Shown here piece after piece: positions 1 to 9,210 of a DNA stretch of 64,000 nucleotides. The notes under the pieces are model-generated. The model had not been told where the DNA came from and did not search any database. It saw only the letters and a list, made by a program, of their open reading frames with translations. The stretch lies in contig WIAL01000049.1 in assembly GCA_015519975.1 (NCBI GenBank), positions 1 through 64,000 on the forward strand, read 5' to 3'. This DNA is from Hydrogenothermaceae bacterium. GTDB taxonomy: Bacteria; Aquificota; Aquificia; Aquificales; Hydrogenothermaceae. The translations under genes were made by a program, and so were the position numbers. How positions within the stretch are numbered: the stretch's first letter is position 1; every line of letters begins with the position of its first letter.

Positions 1-296
1 ACAATATTTTTTGGAGCCTTGTTAATATAGGTACAGGGTTTGGTGAATGGAGACTATATCCATATGTTGAGCCAGAAGTAGGACTAATATTATATGAATT
101 TCATAATATGAAAAGTATAATATTACTCAGCTATATATATAATCAATTTAACAATAAAGAAGGATTTTTTAAAATTGATTATCAACAAGCAATTTTTGTC
201 AATAATAAGTATAAAATACTCGCAGAATATAACAGAATATTTAAAAGAAACACAGCTTTAAATAAATTTAACTTAAAGCTTATTATCTATTTTTAA
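1..296 (+). CDS. C-terminal end of a probable outer-membrane beta-barrel protein (partial)
   Basis: A reading frame is open from base 3 to a TAA at 294-296, giving about 97 residues with no start inside the window, so this is the tail of a gene that begins upstream. It reads as alternating polar and hydrophobic stretches (for example VNIGTGFGEWRLYPYVEPEV, then several short strands) and ends in a terminal Phe after Leu-Ile-Ile-Tyr. Amphipathic strands closing on a C-terminal aromatic residue are typical of outer-membrane beta-barrels. It may be the barrel domain that follows a DUF4105-type periplasmic domain, but that is a guess. An internal Met at 108 is not needed as a start because the frame continues upstream. 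Confidence 0.45.
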   Translation, partial: NIFWSLVNIGTGFGEWRLYPYVEPEVGLILYEFHNMKSIILLSYIYNQFNNKEGFFKIDYQQAIFVNNKYKILAEYNRIFKRNTALNKFNLKLIIYF

Positions 297-350
297 TGAA
301 ATTAACTATAATAATTTAAAGGTATATTTACTAAAAAAACCTACAAAATT

Positions 351-359
351 TGTTATAAT
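351..359 (+). promoter_or_regulatory. Extended -10 promoter element (TGTTATAAT) before recN
   Basis: TGTTATAAT, an extended sigma70-type -10 element with a perfect TATAAT at 354-359, lies about 38 nt before the recN ATG in the only non-coding gap at this end of the window. No good -35 hexamer is visible, which fits an extended -10 promoter. The role is inferred from position and consensus. Confidence 0.4.
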
Positions 360-396
360 TTAAATTTACTAAAAGATAATAATTTTCTGGCGGTGT

Positions 397-1989
397 ATGC
401 TTTCTACGATAGGAATAAAGAAGTTTTTATATATTAAAGATATATCTATAGACCTTTCTAAAGGATTAAATGTATTTACAGGTGAAACAGGTGTTGGCAA
501 ATCCTTGATTATAGATGCTATTGAGTTTACTCTGGGAAAAAAAGGAAAGTTTTCAGATAATGATTTTGTAGAACTAGTGTTTGAAGACATAGAAAATGAG
601 TTTACAGAAGATAAGACTTTAATAATTGCCCGCCAGATAAAAGATGGAAAAAGTGTTTATTTTCTAAATGGGAAAAGAGCGACACTGTCCACTATTAAAG
701 AAGCAGTAAATGGAATAATAGAAATACACGGACAGCATGCATATCAAAGCCTTTTCTCAAAAGAGTATCCAAAGCAGGTTCTTGATACTTATGCAGATTT
801 AAATGAAAAAATAGAAGAATATCAAAAACTATTTAGAAAATACAAACAGCTTGAAAATTTAGAAAAAGAAATACTTCAAAAACAGTCAGACAGATTAAAA
901 GAAATAGATATAATAAATTTTCAGCTCGAAGAGATTGAAAATGCCCAGCTAAAAGAAGGAGAAAAACAGGAGCTTGAAGAAAAGTATAATTACCTTTCAA
1001 ATATTGAAAATCTAAAATCTTCTGTTTTAGAAGCAAAATACAAAATTTTAGAAGAAGATGAGAGTATAGAAGAAAAATTAAGTTATGTTATAAAACTGCT
1101 TTCACAGTTTATAGATATGAATGAAAATATAAAAAACAGCTATAACCTACTTGAAGAAGCAAAAGCTTTAGTAAAAGAAGCCTTTTACAGTCTTGACGAG
1201 CTTGACTTTGATTACTCACAGGAAGAGCTTTACAGCATAGAAGAAAGATTAAACCTGATAAATAAACTTGAACTTAAGTATAACACAGATATAAATGGTC
1301 TTATTAAACTGCAGGGGCAGCTAAGAGAAAGATTAGAAGAACTTAATAACCTTGAATTTGAACTTCCAAAAATTCAAAAAGAAAAAGAAGAAATTTATAA
1401 AAGAGTATTAAACCTTGCAGAGGAAATTTCAAAAATAAGAAAAGAAAAAGCAAAACAGCTTGAAAAACTTGTTGAAAAGCACCTATCAGAACTTGCCTTG
1501 AAAGATGCAAAATTTATAGTAAACGTTGAAGAATCACAGCTAAATTTATATGGAAAAGATAAAATACAGTTTTTATTTTCTGCAAATAAAGGGATTGAGC
1601 CTCAGCCTCTAAATAAAGTTGCATCTGGTGGGGAGCTTTCAAGGATATCACTTGTATTAAAACTTATTTCAAATAAATCAAGTGATACTATAATATTTGA
1701 CGAAGTTGATACTGGAATCGGCGGAAAAACTGCAGTTTATATGGCAAAAAAGATACATAGCCTCTCAAAAAATTTTCAAGTATTACTTATTACACATCTT
1801 CCACAAATAGCAGTTTATGCAGACAGGCATTTTATAATAGATAAAATAACCATGGATGATGAAACAAATGCAGTTATTAAACTTGCCGAAAATGAAGAAA
1901 GAGAAAAAGAAATTGCAAGAATGCTTAGCGGAATGATAGATGAAAAAAGTCTTGAACACGCTAGAAAACTGCTGGAGTCTGCTAATTGA
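397..1989 (+). CDS. recN: DNA repair protein RecN (SMC-like ATPase)
   Basis: RecN is a cytoplasmic SMC-family ATPase that acts early in recombinational repair of double-strand breaks. The 530-residue product has the Walker A motif GETGVGKS at residues 29-36, a long Glu/Lys-rich coiled-coil middle (about 130-350), then the ABC signature VASGGELSRISL and Walker B TIIFDEVDTGIGG, followed by the ITHLPQIA switch near the C-terminus. Length is close to the usual 550. The ATG start follows a short gap with an extended -10 element; the Shine-Dalgarno is weak. The stop overlaps the next gene, truA, by 4 nt, so the two are probably co-transcribed. Confidence 0.95.
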   Translation: MLSTIGIKKFLYIKDISIDLSKGLNVFTGETGVGKSLIIDAIEFTLGKKGKFSDNDFVELVFEDIENEFTEDKTLIIARQIKDGKSVYFLNGKRATLSTIKEAVNGIIEIHGQHAYQSLFSKEYPKQVLDTYADLNEKIEEYQKLFRKYKQLENLEKEILQKQSDRLKEIDIINFQLEEIENAQLKEGEKQELEEKYNYLSNIENLKSSVLEAKYKILEEDESIEEKLSYVIKLLSQFIDMNENIKNSYNLLEEAKALVKEAFYSLDELDFDYSQEELYSIEERLNLINKLELKYNTDINGLIKLQGQLRERLEELNNLEFELPKIQKEKEEIYKRVLNLAEEISKIRKEKAKQLEKLVEKHLSELALKDAKFIVNVEESQLNLYGKDKIQFLFSANKGIEPQPLNKVASGGELSRISLVLKLISNKSSDTIIFDEVDTGIGGKTAVYMAKKIHSLSKNFQVLLITHLPQIAVYADRHFIIDKITMDDETNAVIKLAENEEREKEIARMLSGMIDEKSLEHARKLLESAN

Positions 1990-2735
1990 AATATAACTAT
2001 AAATTAACAATAAGCTATTTAGGGACAAATTACCACGGCTGGCAAAGACAGCCAGAACACATAACTATACAGCAGGTAATAGAAGATAACTTAAAAGTCC
2101 TTATTAAACACCCTGTTAAGCTTTATGCTTCAGGAAGGACAGATGCAGGCGTCCATGCACTTGGTCAAGTTGCAAATTTTAAAACAAAAGAGTATTTTAA
2201 ACCTGAAAAAATAAAAAGATATTTAAATGCTGTTCTTCCAAGGGATATATCAATAAAAGAATGTAAGCAAGTACCTTTATCTTTTCACGCAAGATTTTCT
2301 GCAAAAGGCAAAACTTATATTTATAAGGTTTATACTCAGCCAGACCCGTTCATGTACCAGAGGGGGTGGTATATATCTCAAAAGCTGAATTTAGAAAACA
2401 TAGCCAAGGCTGTCCAGCTTGTAAAAAATACCCGAAATTTAATTTCAATGTCAAAAAAAGGAGATTATTTAAGGGAAGATGTCGAGATAAGAGAGTTTAA
2501 ATTTAAGTATGACGGCTTTTTACTTGAGTTTGAAATCTCGGCTTCACATTTTTTGAGATATATGGTTAGGAAAATTATTGCACACGTGATACATGTAGGA
2601 ACAGGTAGAATAACAATAGATACGTTTCAACAAATACTCGATTCAAAAGACCCTGCAAGGGCCTTATTCATAGCCCCTCCAGAAGGTCTTTATTTAAAAG
2701 AAGTCTATTATCTTCCTGAAGATGAGCAGTTATAA
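1986..2735 (+). CDS. truA: tRNA pseudouridine(38-40) synthase TruA
   Basis: TruA isomerises uridines 38-40 in the anticodon stem of several tRNAs. The 249-residue protein carries the catalytic motif SGRTDAGVHALGQV, with the nucleophile Asp53, and the usual N-terminal start of the family (ISYLGTNYHGWQRQ). It starts at a TTG whose TTGA overlaps the recN stop, a coupled arrangement. At the 3' end it meets the copper ATPase gene tail to tail: the two stop codons sit in a 6-nt overlap at 2730-2735, leaving no room for a separate terminator. Confidence 0.94.
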   Translation: MKYNYKLTISYLGTNYHGWQRQPEHITIQQVIEDNLKVLIKHPVKLYASGRTDAGVHALGQVANFKTKEYFKPEKIKRYLNAVLPRDISIKECKQVPLSFHARFSAKGKTYIYKVYTQPDPFMYQRGWYISQKLNLENIAKAVQLVKNTRNLISMSKKGDYLREDVEIREFKFKYDGFLLEFEISASHFLRYMVRKIIAHVIHVGTGRITIDTFQQILDSKDPARALFIAPPEGLYLKEVYYLPEDEQL

Positions 2736-4673
2736 TCTTTTTATCTGAAGCCTCAATGCATTTAGTACTACGCTAACTGAGCTAAAAGACATTGCAATTG
2801 ATGCAAAAACTGGTTTTAGAAGAACTCCGTTTATAGGATATAAAATTCCCGCTGCAACTGGTATTCCAATTGAGTTGTAAAAGTATGCCCAGAACAGGTT
2901 TTGTTTTATTATTTTATTTCCTTCTTTTGAAAGTTTTATAAATTTTAAGATGCTTTGTAAGTTATTACTTAAAATTACAGCATCTCCAGTTTCTTTTGCT
3001 ATATCTGCTCCACTGCTCATAGAAAGCCCAACATCTGCCTTTGCCATTGCAGGGGCATCATTTATACCATCTCCTACAAACATTACTTTTTTACCTTCTT
3101 TCTGCAAATTTTCTACAATTTTTAATTTATCTTCAGGAAAAACCTCAAAGTAAACATCATCAATGCCAAGTTTTTTAGCTACTTCTAATGCAGTATTCTT
3201 GCTGTCCCCTGTTATCATTAAAATTTCATAATCTTCTTTTCTTAATCTGCTAATTACATCTTTTGCTTCTTCCCTTATTTCATCTTCTATGGAAATTACC
3301 CCGACAACTTTATTGTTGACAGCTAAAAATATAACTACTTTTCCTTTTTTAGTTTCATTTTCATAAAATTCTATATATTTTTTGGGAATTTCAACATTAT
3401 TTTCCCTCATTAACCTTAAACTTCCGTTTAAAACAATTTCTCCGTTAATAACTGCCTTCAAACCTTTTCCTGTTATATTTTCAAAATTTTTAACTTCCAA
3501 AACATTCCCTTCAAATTTTTCTTTTATTGCCTTTGATATAGGATGGTTGCTTTTGGATGCAAGTGTATAAAGATAATCTTTTAAATTTTCATTTTCTAAA
3601 ATATATGAAGAGACCTTTAATTTTCCTTTTGTAAGGGTTCCTGTTTTATCAAAAACAACAGTTTTTACGCTATTTATAACCTCTACAACATCAGGATTTT
3701 TTATAAGTATTCCTTCTTTAGCTGATCTTCCAATTAAGGAAACAATTGCAATTGGAGTCGCAAGACCAAGTGCACATGGACAGGCTATTATTAAAACAGA
3801 AACTGCCGGAATTAGAGAAAGCTGAAAATTCTCAGTGAAAAAATACCAGATGTCAAAAGTAAAAATTGAAATTATAAGAATAGTTGGAACAAAATAATAA
3901 ACAACCTTATCTGCAAATTTTGCAATAGGTGGCTTTTTGCTCTGTGCTTCTAATATTGTTTTTATTATCTGATTTAAAACAGACGATTTTGCGTTTCTTA
4001 ACGCCTTTATTTTGCAGTATCCATCCTGAATTAAACTTCCACTTATAACATTTTGCCCTTTTTCTTTTAAAACAGGCATATATTCACCTGTAATTGCTGA
4101 CTGATTGACTTCACAACTTCCTTCTATAACAATACCGTCAACAGGAACTTTATCTCCTTTTTTTAAAACAACTATGTCACCTTCAACAATACTGTCTGCA
4201 TCAACTTCTATTTCCTTTCCATCCACAATTATTATGCTTTTCTGAGGTTTTAAATTTAAAAGGCTTTTCATAAATGACGTTGCTTTATTTCTTGCTTTTG
4301 TTTCTAAATATCTGCCAAGTAAGATAAAGGTAATTATTGCTGCTGCGCTTTCAAAATATGTATTTCTTGAAGTTTCTGGAAAAAATTGAGGAAAAAATAA
4401 AACAAACAAAGAGTAAAAATAAGCTGCAGACGTACCTACAACAACTAAAAGGTTCATATCTGCTATTTTATTCTTCAGTGCATTGATTGAGGATTTATAA
4501 AAATCAAAACCTATGTAAAACTGAACAATAGAGGCTAAAATAAAAATTAGATACTCTTTAAAGGAAAAAGAAACAAAAAACTTAATAAAGAATATTATAG
4601 AAGTTAAAGCTACTGCTAAAAAAACTTTTCTTTTTAGTTTAACTTCTTCTAACTGCTTTTTTTTTCTATTTCC
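2730..4673 (-). CDS. copA: Copper-translocating P1B-type ATPase CopA, catalytic part (read by frameshift from 4649-5011)
   Basis: Cu(+)-exporting ATPase of the inner membrane. Visible motifs are the TGE actuator loop (ITGEYMP), the transmembrane CPC (IACPCALGLATP), the phosphorylation site DKTGTLT, the SNHP nucleotide-binding motif, GDGINDAP, and the Cu-type membrane residues YN and MSFSS near the C-terminus. The first ATG of this frame (4457) falls after the first two expected transmembrane helices, yet the frame stays open back to 4673 and encodes exactly those helices, with no ATG, GTG or TTG. The HMA-domain frame upstream runs into it across an A9 run. A -1 shift there gives one protein of about 760 residues, normal for CopA. 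Alternatives are a sequencing error or a real frameshift mutation, which would make this a pseudogene. Confidence 0.85.
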   Translation of the reverse strand, partial: GNRKKKQLEEVKLKRKVFLAVALTSIIFFIKFFVSFSFKEYLIFILASIVQFYIGFDFYKSSINALKNKIADMNLLVVVGTSAAYFYSLFVLFFPQFFPETSRNTYFESAAAIITFILLGRYLETKARNKATSFMKSLLNLKPQKSIIIVDGKEIEVDADSIVEGDIVVLKKGDKVPVDGIVIEGSCEVNQSAITGEYMPVLKEKGQNVISGSLIQDGYCKIKALRNAKSSVLNQIIKTILEAQSKKPPIAKFADKVVYYFVPTILIISIFTFDIWYFFTENFQLSLIPAVSVLIIACPCALGLATPIAIVSLIGRSAKEGILIKNPDVVEVINSVKTVVFDKTGTLTKGKLKVSSYILENENLKDYLYTLASKSNHPISKAIKEKFEGNVLEVKNFENITGKGLKAVINGEIVLNGSLRLMRENNVEIPKKYIEFYENETKKGKVVIFLAVNNKVVGVISIEDEIREEAKDVISRLRKEDYEILMITGDSKNTALEVAKKLGIDDVYFEVFPEDKLKIVENLQKEGKKVMFVGDGINDAPAMAKADVGLSMSSGADIAKETGDAVILSNNLQSILKFIKLSKEGNKIIKQNLFWAYFYNSIGIPVAAGILYPINGVLLKPVFASIAMSFSSVSVVLNALRLQIKRL

Positions 4674-5011
4674 TCAAGAGCCTCTGATGCAGAGTATCCA
4701 AGCTCATTTATTTTGGAGATGATTTGCTCTTTAGTTATTTTTGCTGGATTGTATTTAAACAACCCTTTTGAGGTTGCAAAGTTCACTTTTGCTTCAATTA
4801 TTCCGTCCAATCCTTTTAAAGTTCCTTCTATTCCTGCTGCACAGCCTGCACAGTGCATTCCACCTATTTGAAGTTCTAATACTTCTTCTGAAGAAGATGA
4901 AGTATTTTCTGGGGTATTTATCTCATTATCTTTTTTCTTTTTACCAAAGAAAAATATTCCTACTCCAAAAATAACAGGAAGTGAGGAAAGTAAAACTATA
5001 TATTTTTCCAA
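4649..5011 (-). CDS. copA: Membrane-anchored HMA metal-binding domain (N-terminal part of CopA)
   Basis: Read without frameshifting, this gives a 120-residue protein. It has an N-terminal transmembrane helix (IVLLSSLPVIFGVGIFFF), a Lys-rich and then Ser/Glu-rich linker, and one heavy-metal-associated domain with the Cu(I)-binding motif GMHCAGC. It stops at TAG just after an A9 run. A -1 shift there would extend it into the ATPase frame. The best start is a TTG at 5009-5011: it has a CGGAGG nine bases upstream, whereas the TTG at 5018-5020 abuts that Shine-Dalgarno with no spacing. Alone, the product could be a tethered copper chaperone; extended, it is the regulatory N-terminus of CopA. E. 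coli copA makes a short chaperone by a comparable frameshift. Confidence 0.8.
   Translation of the reverse strand: MEKYIVLLSSLPVIFGVGIFFFGKKKKDNEINTPENTSSSSEEVLELQIGGMHCAGCAAGIEGTLKGLDGIIEAKVNFATSKGLFKYNPAKITKEQIISKINELGYSASEALEEIEKKSS
4656..4666 (-). promoter_or_regulatory. A9 slippery site, candidate -1 frameshift or transcriptional slippage in copA
   Basis: In the coding sense the bases read G-A9-G, decoded as GAA AAA AAA AGC AGT TAG in the HMA frame. A -1 shift on A-AAA-AAA gives GAA AAA AAA AAG CAG TTA and enters the ATPase frame. The Shine-Dalgarno-like and stem-loop stimulators were not analysed. Runs of nine A are also prone to RNA polymerase slippage. Confidence 0.55.
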
Positions 5012-5086
5012 GTTATACAACCTCCGTTTACAAAACTAACAGAGTTACAATATAAAACTTTAAGCTGTTAATTTAAAGCTGAAAAT

Positions 5087-5635
5087 TTAATGTTTATTTT
5101 CACTTGCTTCTTCGTGAGTTTCACTTCCTTTATGTATGAAGTATATGGATAAAGATATAGCTAAAACTCCTACAGCTAAAAATATTAATGATTTTATATC
5201 TTCATAATGAAATTCTATTGCAAATTTAAAAAATGTAACAATTAAAACCATTACTATAACTTTAGCAAGTTTTTCTTTTAACTGGTCAAGAGTATGAACA
5301 ACAAGTATTTTAGATGAACGCGTATTCTGTTCTGCAGCATCTATCTTGCTTATAAAAAGCTCATACAGACCAAGTCCAAATATAAGTAAAACAGTTGAAA
5401 TAAGATACACGTCAACAGCACTTACAATATGTTTAACTGCTTCTTTATGAAATTCCTCAAACTGCTCTAAAGATGAGAACATATGTAAAGAATGTTTTAA
5501 AACTATTAAAATATCATAAGTTCCAATTAAAACAAGGATAAAAGCAGCTATAATACTTGCGATAACTGCAATAAATATCATAAACCTGCTTTCCCAAAGT
5601 AATTTCTCTACAACATTTTCGATCATCTTCCTCAT
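5087..5635 (-). CDS. UPF0114 (YqhA-like) integral membrane protein
   Basis: A 182-residue protein with four hydrophobic segments (about 18-42, 72-92, 120-140 and 148-168). The family-like pattern includes an N-terminal ESRFMIFIAVIASIIAAF segment and the central LGLYELFISKID. This matches the UPF0114/YqhA family, whose biochemical function is unknown. Its ATG directly abuts the thyX stop, with no intervening base, so it is translated from the same transcript. The C-terminus is His/Glu-rich and cytoplasmic by topology guess. Downstream there is a 66-nt gap before copA. Confidence 0.8.
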   Translation of the reverse strand: MRKMIENVVEKLLWESRFMIFIAVIASIIAAFILVLIGTYDILIVLKHSLHMFSSLEQFEEFHKEAVKHIVSAVDVYLISTVLLIFGLGLYELFISKIDAAEQNTRSSKILVVHTLDQLKEKLAKVIVMVLIVTFFKFAIEFHYEDIKSLIFLAVGVLAISLSIYFIHKGSETHEEASENKH

Positions 5636-6715
5636 TTAAAACTCAACCCCCTGATTTTCTAAAAGAGTTTTCATTGCTTTTGCCACTTTTTGAATTTCCC
5701 ACTGTGCATGAGGATCTGTTCTTTTTATTATAAAATCTTTAATCCAGCTTAACGTTCCAGAAACTACAATTGTTGTTTTTCTCCCATGTGGAAGAATAAA
5801 TCTTGCATCTTCTCTTTTTATTTTGCAGTTGTAAACAGCAAAGTCATATACTATTTGTGAAAGCTGGTCAACATCTTTAAAAAGAGTTTGTAAGGTGTTA
5901 TATTTTTCTTCATTTAAATATTTTTCAACTCTTTTCTTAACACTTTCTTTTAAGTTTTCTTTTGCATCTGATTTTTCTACAAAGCTTAAAATCTTTTGAG
6001 TTAAATTTCGTATCTCTTCGAGAATTTTATTATCTATATTGCAATCTGCTTCTTTTATTGATGGAGGGATTATAAGTATATTTTCATCTTCTTTTACGTA
6101 TCTCTGGCTTCTTTGAGAGTAATTTAAAGCTGTATGCCTTACAAGCTGATGGGTCATTGTTCTTGATACATTGTCTATATAAAAAACTGCATATCCGTCA
6201 TACTCTTTCATAAGCCCTATCAGCCACACATCATCTTTGTATCCAACTGGGTCTATAGGAGTATCGTAATCTGCCATTTTTTCAAATGTTTTGAAATAAG
6301 CTTCTTCATCTGTTTGTAGAAGTTCTTCTAAATAATGTCTTAATGAAACTCCTATTACCGTTGGGTATTCTGGATTATAATGGGATTTAAATCTTGTAGC
6401 TGCAATCTTTACAGCAGAGATTTCTGCTTTTTTTTCTTTCGGTAAATTTTTAAGATCTTTACCTACAATTTTATCTAACTTTTCTTCATCTATATCTTTT
6501 AAATCCTTGTAAGCAAAAGAATGACCGAAAACTGAAAAGTGTTTATAATTTCCAAGTTTTGATAAAAATTTTGCTCTGTCTTCTTTACTTACTACTCTTG
6601 GGTCGTTTAAAAGGTAATTTAAGTCTCCAGAGCTGTAACACGTTCTTGCTCCAATAGCAGTAAATGGAATACTTTCTTTAAAATCTTCTAAACTAAAAAT
6701 TTCATGTATTTTCAT
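5636..6715 (-). CDS. thyX: FAD-dependent thymidylate synthase ThyX
   Basis: ThyX methylates dUMP to dTMP using methylene-tetrahydrofolate and FAD/NADPH. The motif region VSRTMTHQLVRHTALNYSQR, followed by SQRY, matches the ThyX signature RHRxxSxNxxSxRY, with Thr at the third position (residues 193-195 RHT) and the later Ser203. The C-terminal RTDPHAQWEIQ is also typical of ThyX. At 359 residues it is longer than the usual 220-260; the extra length lies in the N-terminal part and in the central helical segment after the motif. The ATG overlaps the M16 peptidase stop as ATGA. No thyA is seen in the window. Confidence 0.9.
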   Translation of the reverse strand: MKIHEIFSLEDFKESIPFTAIGARTCYSSGDLNYLLNDPRVVSKEDRAKFLSKLGNYKHFSVFGHSFAYKDLKDIDEEKLDKIVGKDLKNLPKEKKAEISAVKIAATRFKSHYNPEYPTVIGVSLRHYLEELLQTDEEAYFKTFEKMADYDTPIDPVGYKDDVWLIGLMKEYDGYAVFYIDNVSRTMTHQLVRHTALNYSQRSQRYVKEDENILIIPPSIKEADCNIDNKILEEIRNLTQKILSFVEKSDAKENLKESVKKRVEKYLNEEKYNTLQTLFKDVDQLSQIVYDFAVYNCKIKREDARFILPHGRKTTIVVSGTLSWIKDFIIKRTDPHAQWEIQKVAKAMKTLLENQGVEF

Positions 6716-8016
6716 TGTTCCTCCGGCAGGAGCTGAACCTCTGTGTAATTATTTTTACCAAAGTATTTTTTCAGGTAATTATCCACATCTTCTTTTGTTA
6801 CTTCTTTAATATTTTCAATGTAATTTAATGCATAATTTACATCACCTGTAACTGCAGATGCATATCCTAAACTTTCTGCATCGTTACTTACTTCTTCTTT
6901 TGCAAATATTTCACTGTTTATTATTTTTTTCTTTGCGTTTTCTACCACATCTTCGGGGATTCCATTTTCAACGTAGTCAAAAATTATTTCAAATAGTTTT
7001 TCTTTTGCTTTTTGAACATTTTCAGGTTCAACTACAAAGTAAAATAAAAACTGGGACGTACCTTTATGGGACATATATCCTGCATAAATAGCCTGAACGT
7101 AACCTTTTTCCTTAAGTTTTTGATATAAAACAGCACTTTTTCCACCTGCTAAAATGTATTCTAGTACAGAAGCAACATAACTTTCTTTGGACTTTATTGG
7201 AGGAGCCTGCCAGCCAATAGCCACATAAGCCCTTGTTACCTGTTTTTTTCTTATTATTTTTTTTCTAATTTCTTTTTGAGGAGGTTCTAAAGGAACTTCT
7301 GGAGGTTTGTAATACTTACCTGAAACAGTTCCAAATGTATTTTTAACCTCTTTTATAACTTCATCTTTGTTAACATCTCCCACGACCACAATATAAGTGT
7401 TAGATGGTACGTAATGGGAATAAAAATAGTTTTTAACAAGTTCTTCATTGAATTTTTCAATAGTTTCTCTGTACCCAATTACTGGATGTTTATAATTTGA
7501 AACTTTATATGCAAGTTTGTTATACGTGTCCCATAAATAAGATTTTGGGTTATCTAAATGTCTGTTAAGCTCTTCTAAAACAATTGGTTTTTCTTTTTCT
7601 ATCATTTTTTCAGATAACGTTGGTGCTGTGGTCATGTAATAAAGGTACTTGAGCATTTCTTTCCAGTAAAGGCTTCCTATTTCTATATAATAAAACGTAA
7701 AATCAAAAGAAGTTGCTGCGTTTATTATTCCTCCTTTTTTCTCCACTTCAAACTCAATTTCTCCAGGCTTTGTATACTTGGTACCGTTAAAAAGCATATG
7801 CTCTAAAAAATGAGAAAGCCCTCTTTCATTATCTTTTTCATAAACTGAGCCAACTCCAAACCAAACCTGTAAAGAAACTGCTGTTGTATCTGTTCTCGGC
7901 TTGACAATTAATGTTGCACCGTTTTTTAGTTTTTCAACATATATATTGCTTTCTTTTGCAGATATAGAACTAATAACAGCCATAAATATTACTCCAATTA
8001 ATATTTTTTTTATCAT
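6712..8016 (-). CDS. M16 family zinc metallopeptidase (secreted)
   Basis: A 434-residue M16 (pitrilysin/processing-peptidase type) protease. Residues 1-20 form a signal peptide ([20 protein letters not shown]). The inverted zinc motif HxxEH is HFLEH at 69-73, and the distal glutamate lies in the region KPIVLEELNRHLDNP. A second M16 domain follows in the C-terminal half, so this is a single-chain active subunit that would act in the periplasm; its substrate is unknown. The ATG at 8016 is preferred over the in-frame TTG one codon earlier because GGAAGGG then sits at normal spacing. It shares one base with the ugd stop (TGATG) and overlaps thyX by 4 nt. Confidence 0.9.
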   Translation of the reverse strand: MIKKILIGVIFMAVISSISAKESNIYVEKLKNGATLIVKPRTDTTAVSLQVWFGVGSVYEKDNERGLSHFLEHMLFNGTKYTKPGEIEFEVEKKGGIINAATSFDFTFYYIEIGSLYWKEMLKYLYYMTTAPTLSEKMIEKEKPIVLEELNRHLDNPKSYLWDTYNKLAYKVSNYKHPVIGYRETIEKFNEELVKNYFYSHYVPSNTYIVVVGDVNKDEVIKEVKNTFGTVSGKYYKPPEVPLEPPQKEIRKKIIRKKQVTRAYVAIGWQAPPIKSKESYVASVLEYILAGGKSAVLYQKLKEKGYVQAIYAGYMSHKGTSQFLFYFVVEPENVQKAKEKLFEIIFDYVENGIPEDVVENAKKKIINSEIFAKEEVSNDAESLGYASAVTGDVNYALNYIENIKEVTKEDVDNYLKKYFGKNNYTEVQLLPEEQ

Positions 8017-9188
8017 CAATCCCTTCCAAACACATCTCTTGTATAAACTTTATGTAAAACATCTTTTATTTCATTAGAAATTCTGTTTGCTACGATTAAA
8101 TCTGCCTTTTCTTTAAATTTTTCAAGGTCATTTTCAACTTCTATCCCCATAAAATCCTCACCATTCCAGTACGGCTCATATATTATCATCTTAACATCCT
8201 TAGCTTTAAGGTATTCTATTATATCTATTATAGCTGCTGATCTGAAGTTGTCTGAACCTGATTTCATTGTAAGCCTGTATATTCCAACTACTGATGGATT
8301 TTTTTCAAGTATCATCCTTGCTATATGAAACTTCCTTGCCATGTTTGATTCTATTGTTGCCTTTATTAAATAGTGGGGAATATTTTTTTCTAAGTAGTTT
8401 GCAAGCAGCTGTTTTGTATCTTTTGGAAGACAGTATCCTCCATATCCAAAGGATGGATTGTTATAATGCATTCCTATTCTTGGGTCTAGGCTCACTCCTT
8501 CTATTATCTCTTTTGCATTTAGTCCGTGGGTTTCTGCAAATGTGTCAAGTTCGTTAAAAAATGCTACCCTCATTGCAAGGTACGTATTTGCAAACAGCTT
8601 TATGCTTTCTGCTTCTGTTGAACCTGTGAATAAAACGGGAACGTCTTTCTTTAAGGCTCCTTGGGTCAATAAGTTTGCAAACTCCTGAGCTCTTTTTGAT
8701 TTTTCTCCTACTACTATTCTTGAGGGATATAGATTGTCGTACAGTGCTTTTCCTTCTCTTAAAAACTCTGGTGAGAAAATTATGTTGTTTGTTTTGTATT
8801 TTCTTTTTACACTTTCTGTATATCCAATTGGAATTGTTGATTTTATAACCATAACAGCATCTGGGTTTACCTCTAAAACTTCTTCTATAACTGCTTCTAC
8901 TGATTTTGTATTAAAGTAATTTGTAATTGGGTCATAATCTGTAGGTGTTGCAATTATAACGTATTTTGCATCTTTATAAGCTTCCGTGGGATCAAGAGTT
9001 GCTCTAATATTTAAAGGTTTGTTCTTTAAATACTCTATTATGTCTTTATCATCTATTGGAGATATTTTTTTATTGATAAGGTCTACTTTATTCTGGTCTA
9101 TATCTTTTACAACGACTTCGTTATTTTGTGCAAGAAGAATTGCGTTTGATAATCCTACGTATCCTGCTCCAGCTACGGATATTTTCAA
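8016..9188 (-). CDS. ugd: UDP-glucose 6-dehydrogenase
   Basis: Oxidises UDP-glucose to UDP-glucuronate for exopolysaccharide or lipopolysaccharide precursors. The 390-residue protein has the N-terminal Rossmann motif GAGYVG (residues 7-12), the central helix [20 protein letters not shown], and the catalytic Cys253 in [15 protein letters not shown]. Length and motifs match the short Ugd type (E. coli Ugd, 388 residues). It lies 22 nt after flhB on the same strand and overlaps the M16 peptidase gene by one base. It may therefore sit at the distal end of the flagellar transcript, though no functional link to motility is evident. Confidence 0.92.
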   Translation of the reverse strand: MKISVAGAGYVGLSNAILLAQNNEVVVKDIDQNKVDLINKKISPIDDKDIIEYLKNKPLNIRATLDPTEAYKDAKYVIIATPTDYDPITNYFNTKSVEAVIEEVLEVNPDAVMVIKSTIPIGYTESVKRKYKTNNIIFSPEFLREGKALYDNLYPSRIVVGEKSKRAQEFANLLTQGALKKDVPVLFTGSTEAESIKLFANTYLAMRVAFFNELDTFAETHGLNAKEIIEGVSLDPRIGMHYNNPSFGYGGYCLPKDTKQLLANYLEKNIPHYLIKATIESNMARKFHIARMILEKNPSVVGIYRLTMKSGSDNFRSAAIIDIIEYLKAKDVKMIIYEPYWNGEDFMGIEVENDLEKFKEKADLIVANRISNEIKDVLHKVYTRDVFGRD

Positions 9189-9210
9189 GTTTTTAAAACT
9201 CCTTTTTTAT

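Noticed and set aside
2730-4457. CopA starting at the ATG at 4457 as a complete protein
   Set aside because: It would lack the first two membrane helices and the metal-binding domain, which are encoded immediately upstream in the same or the neighbouring frame.
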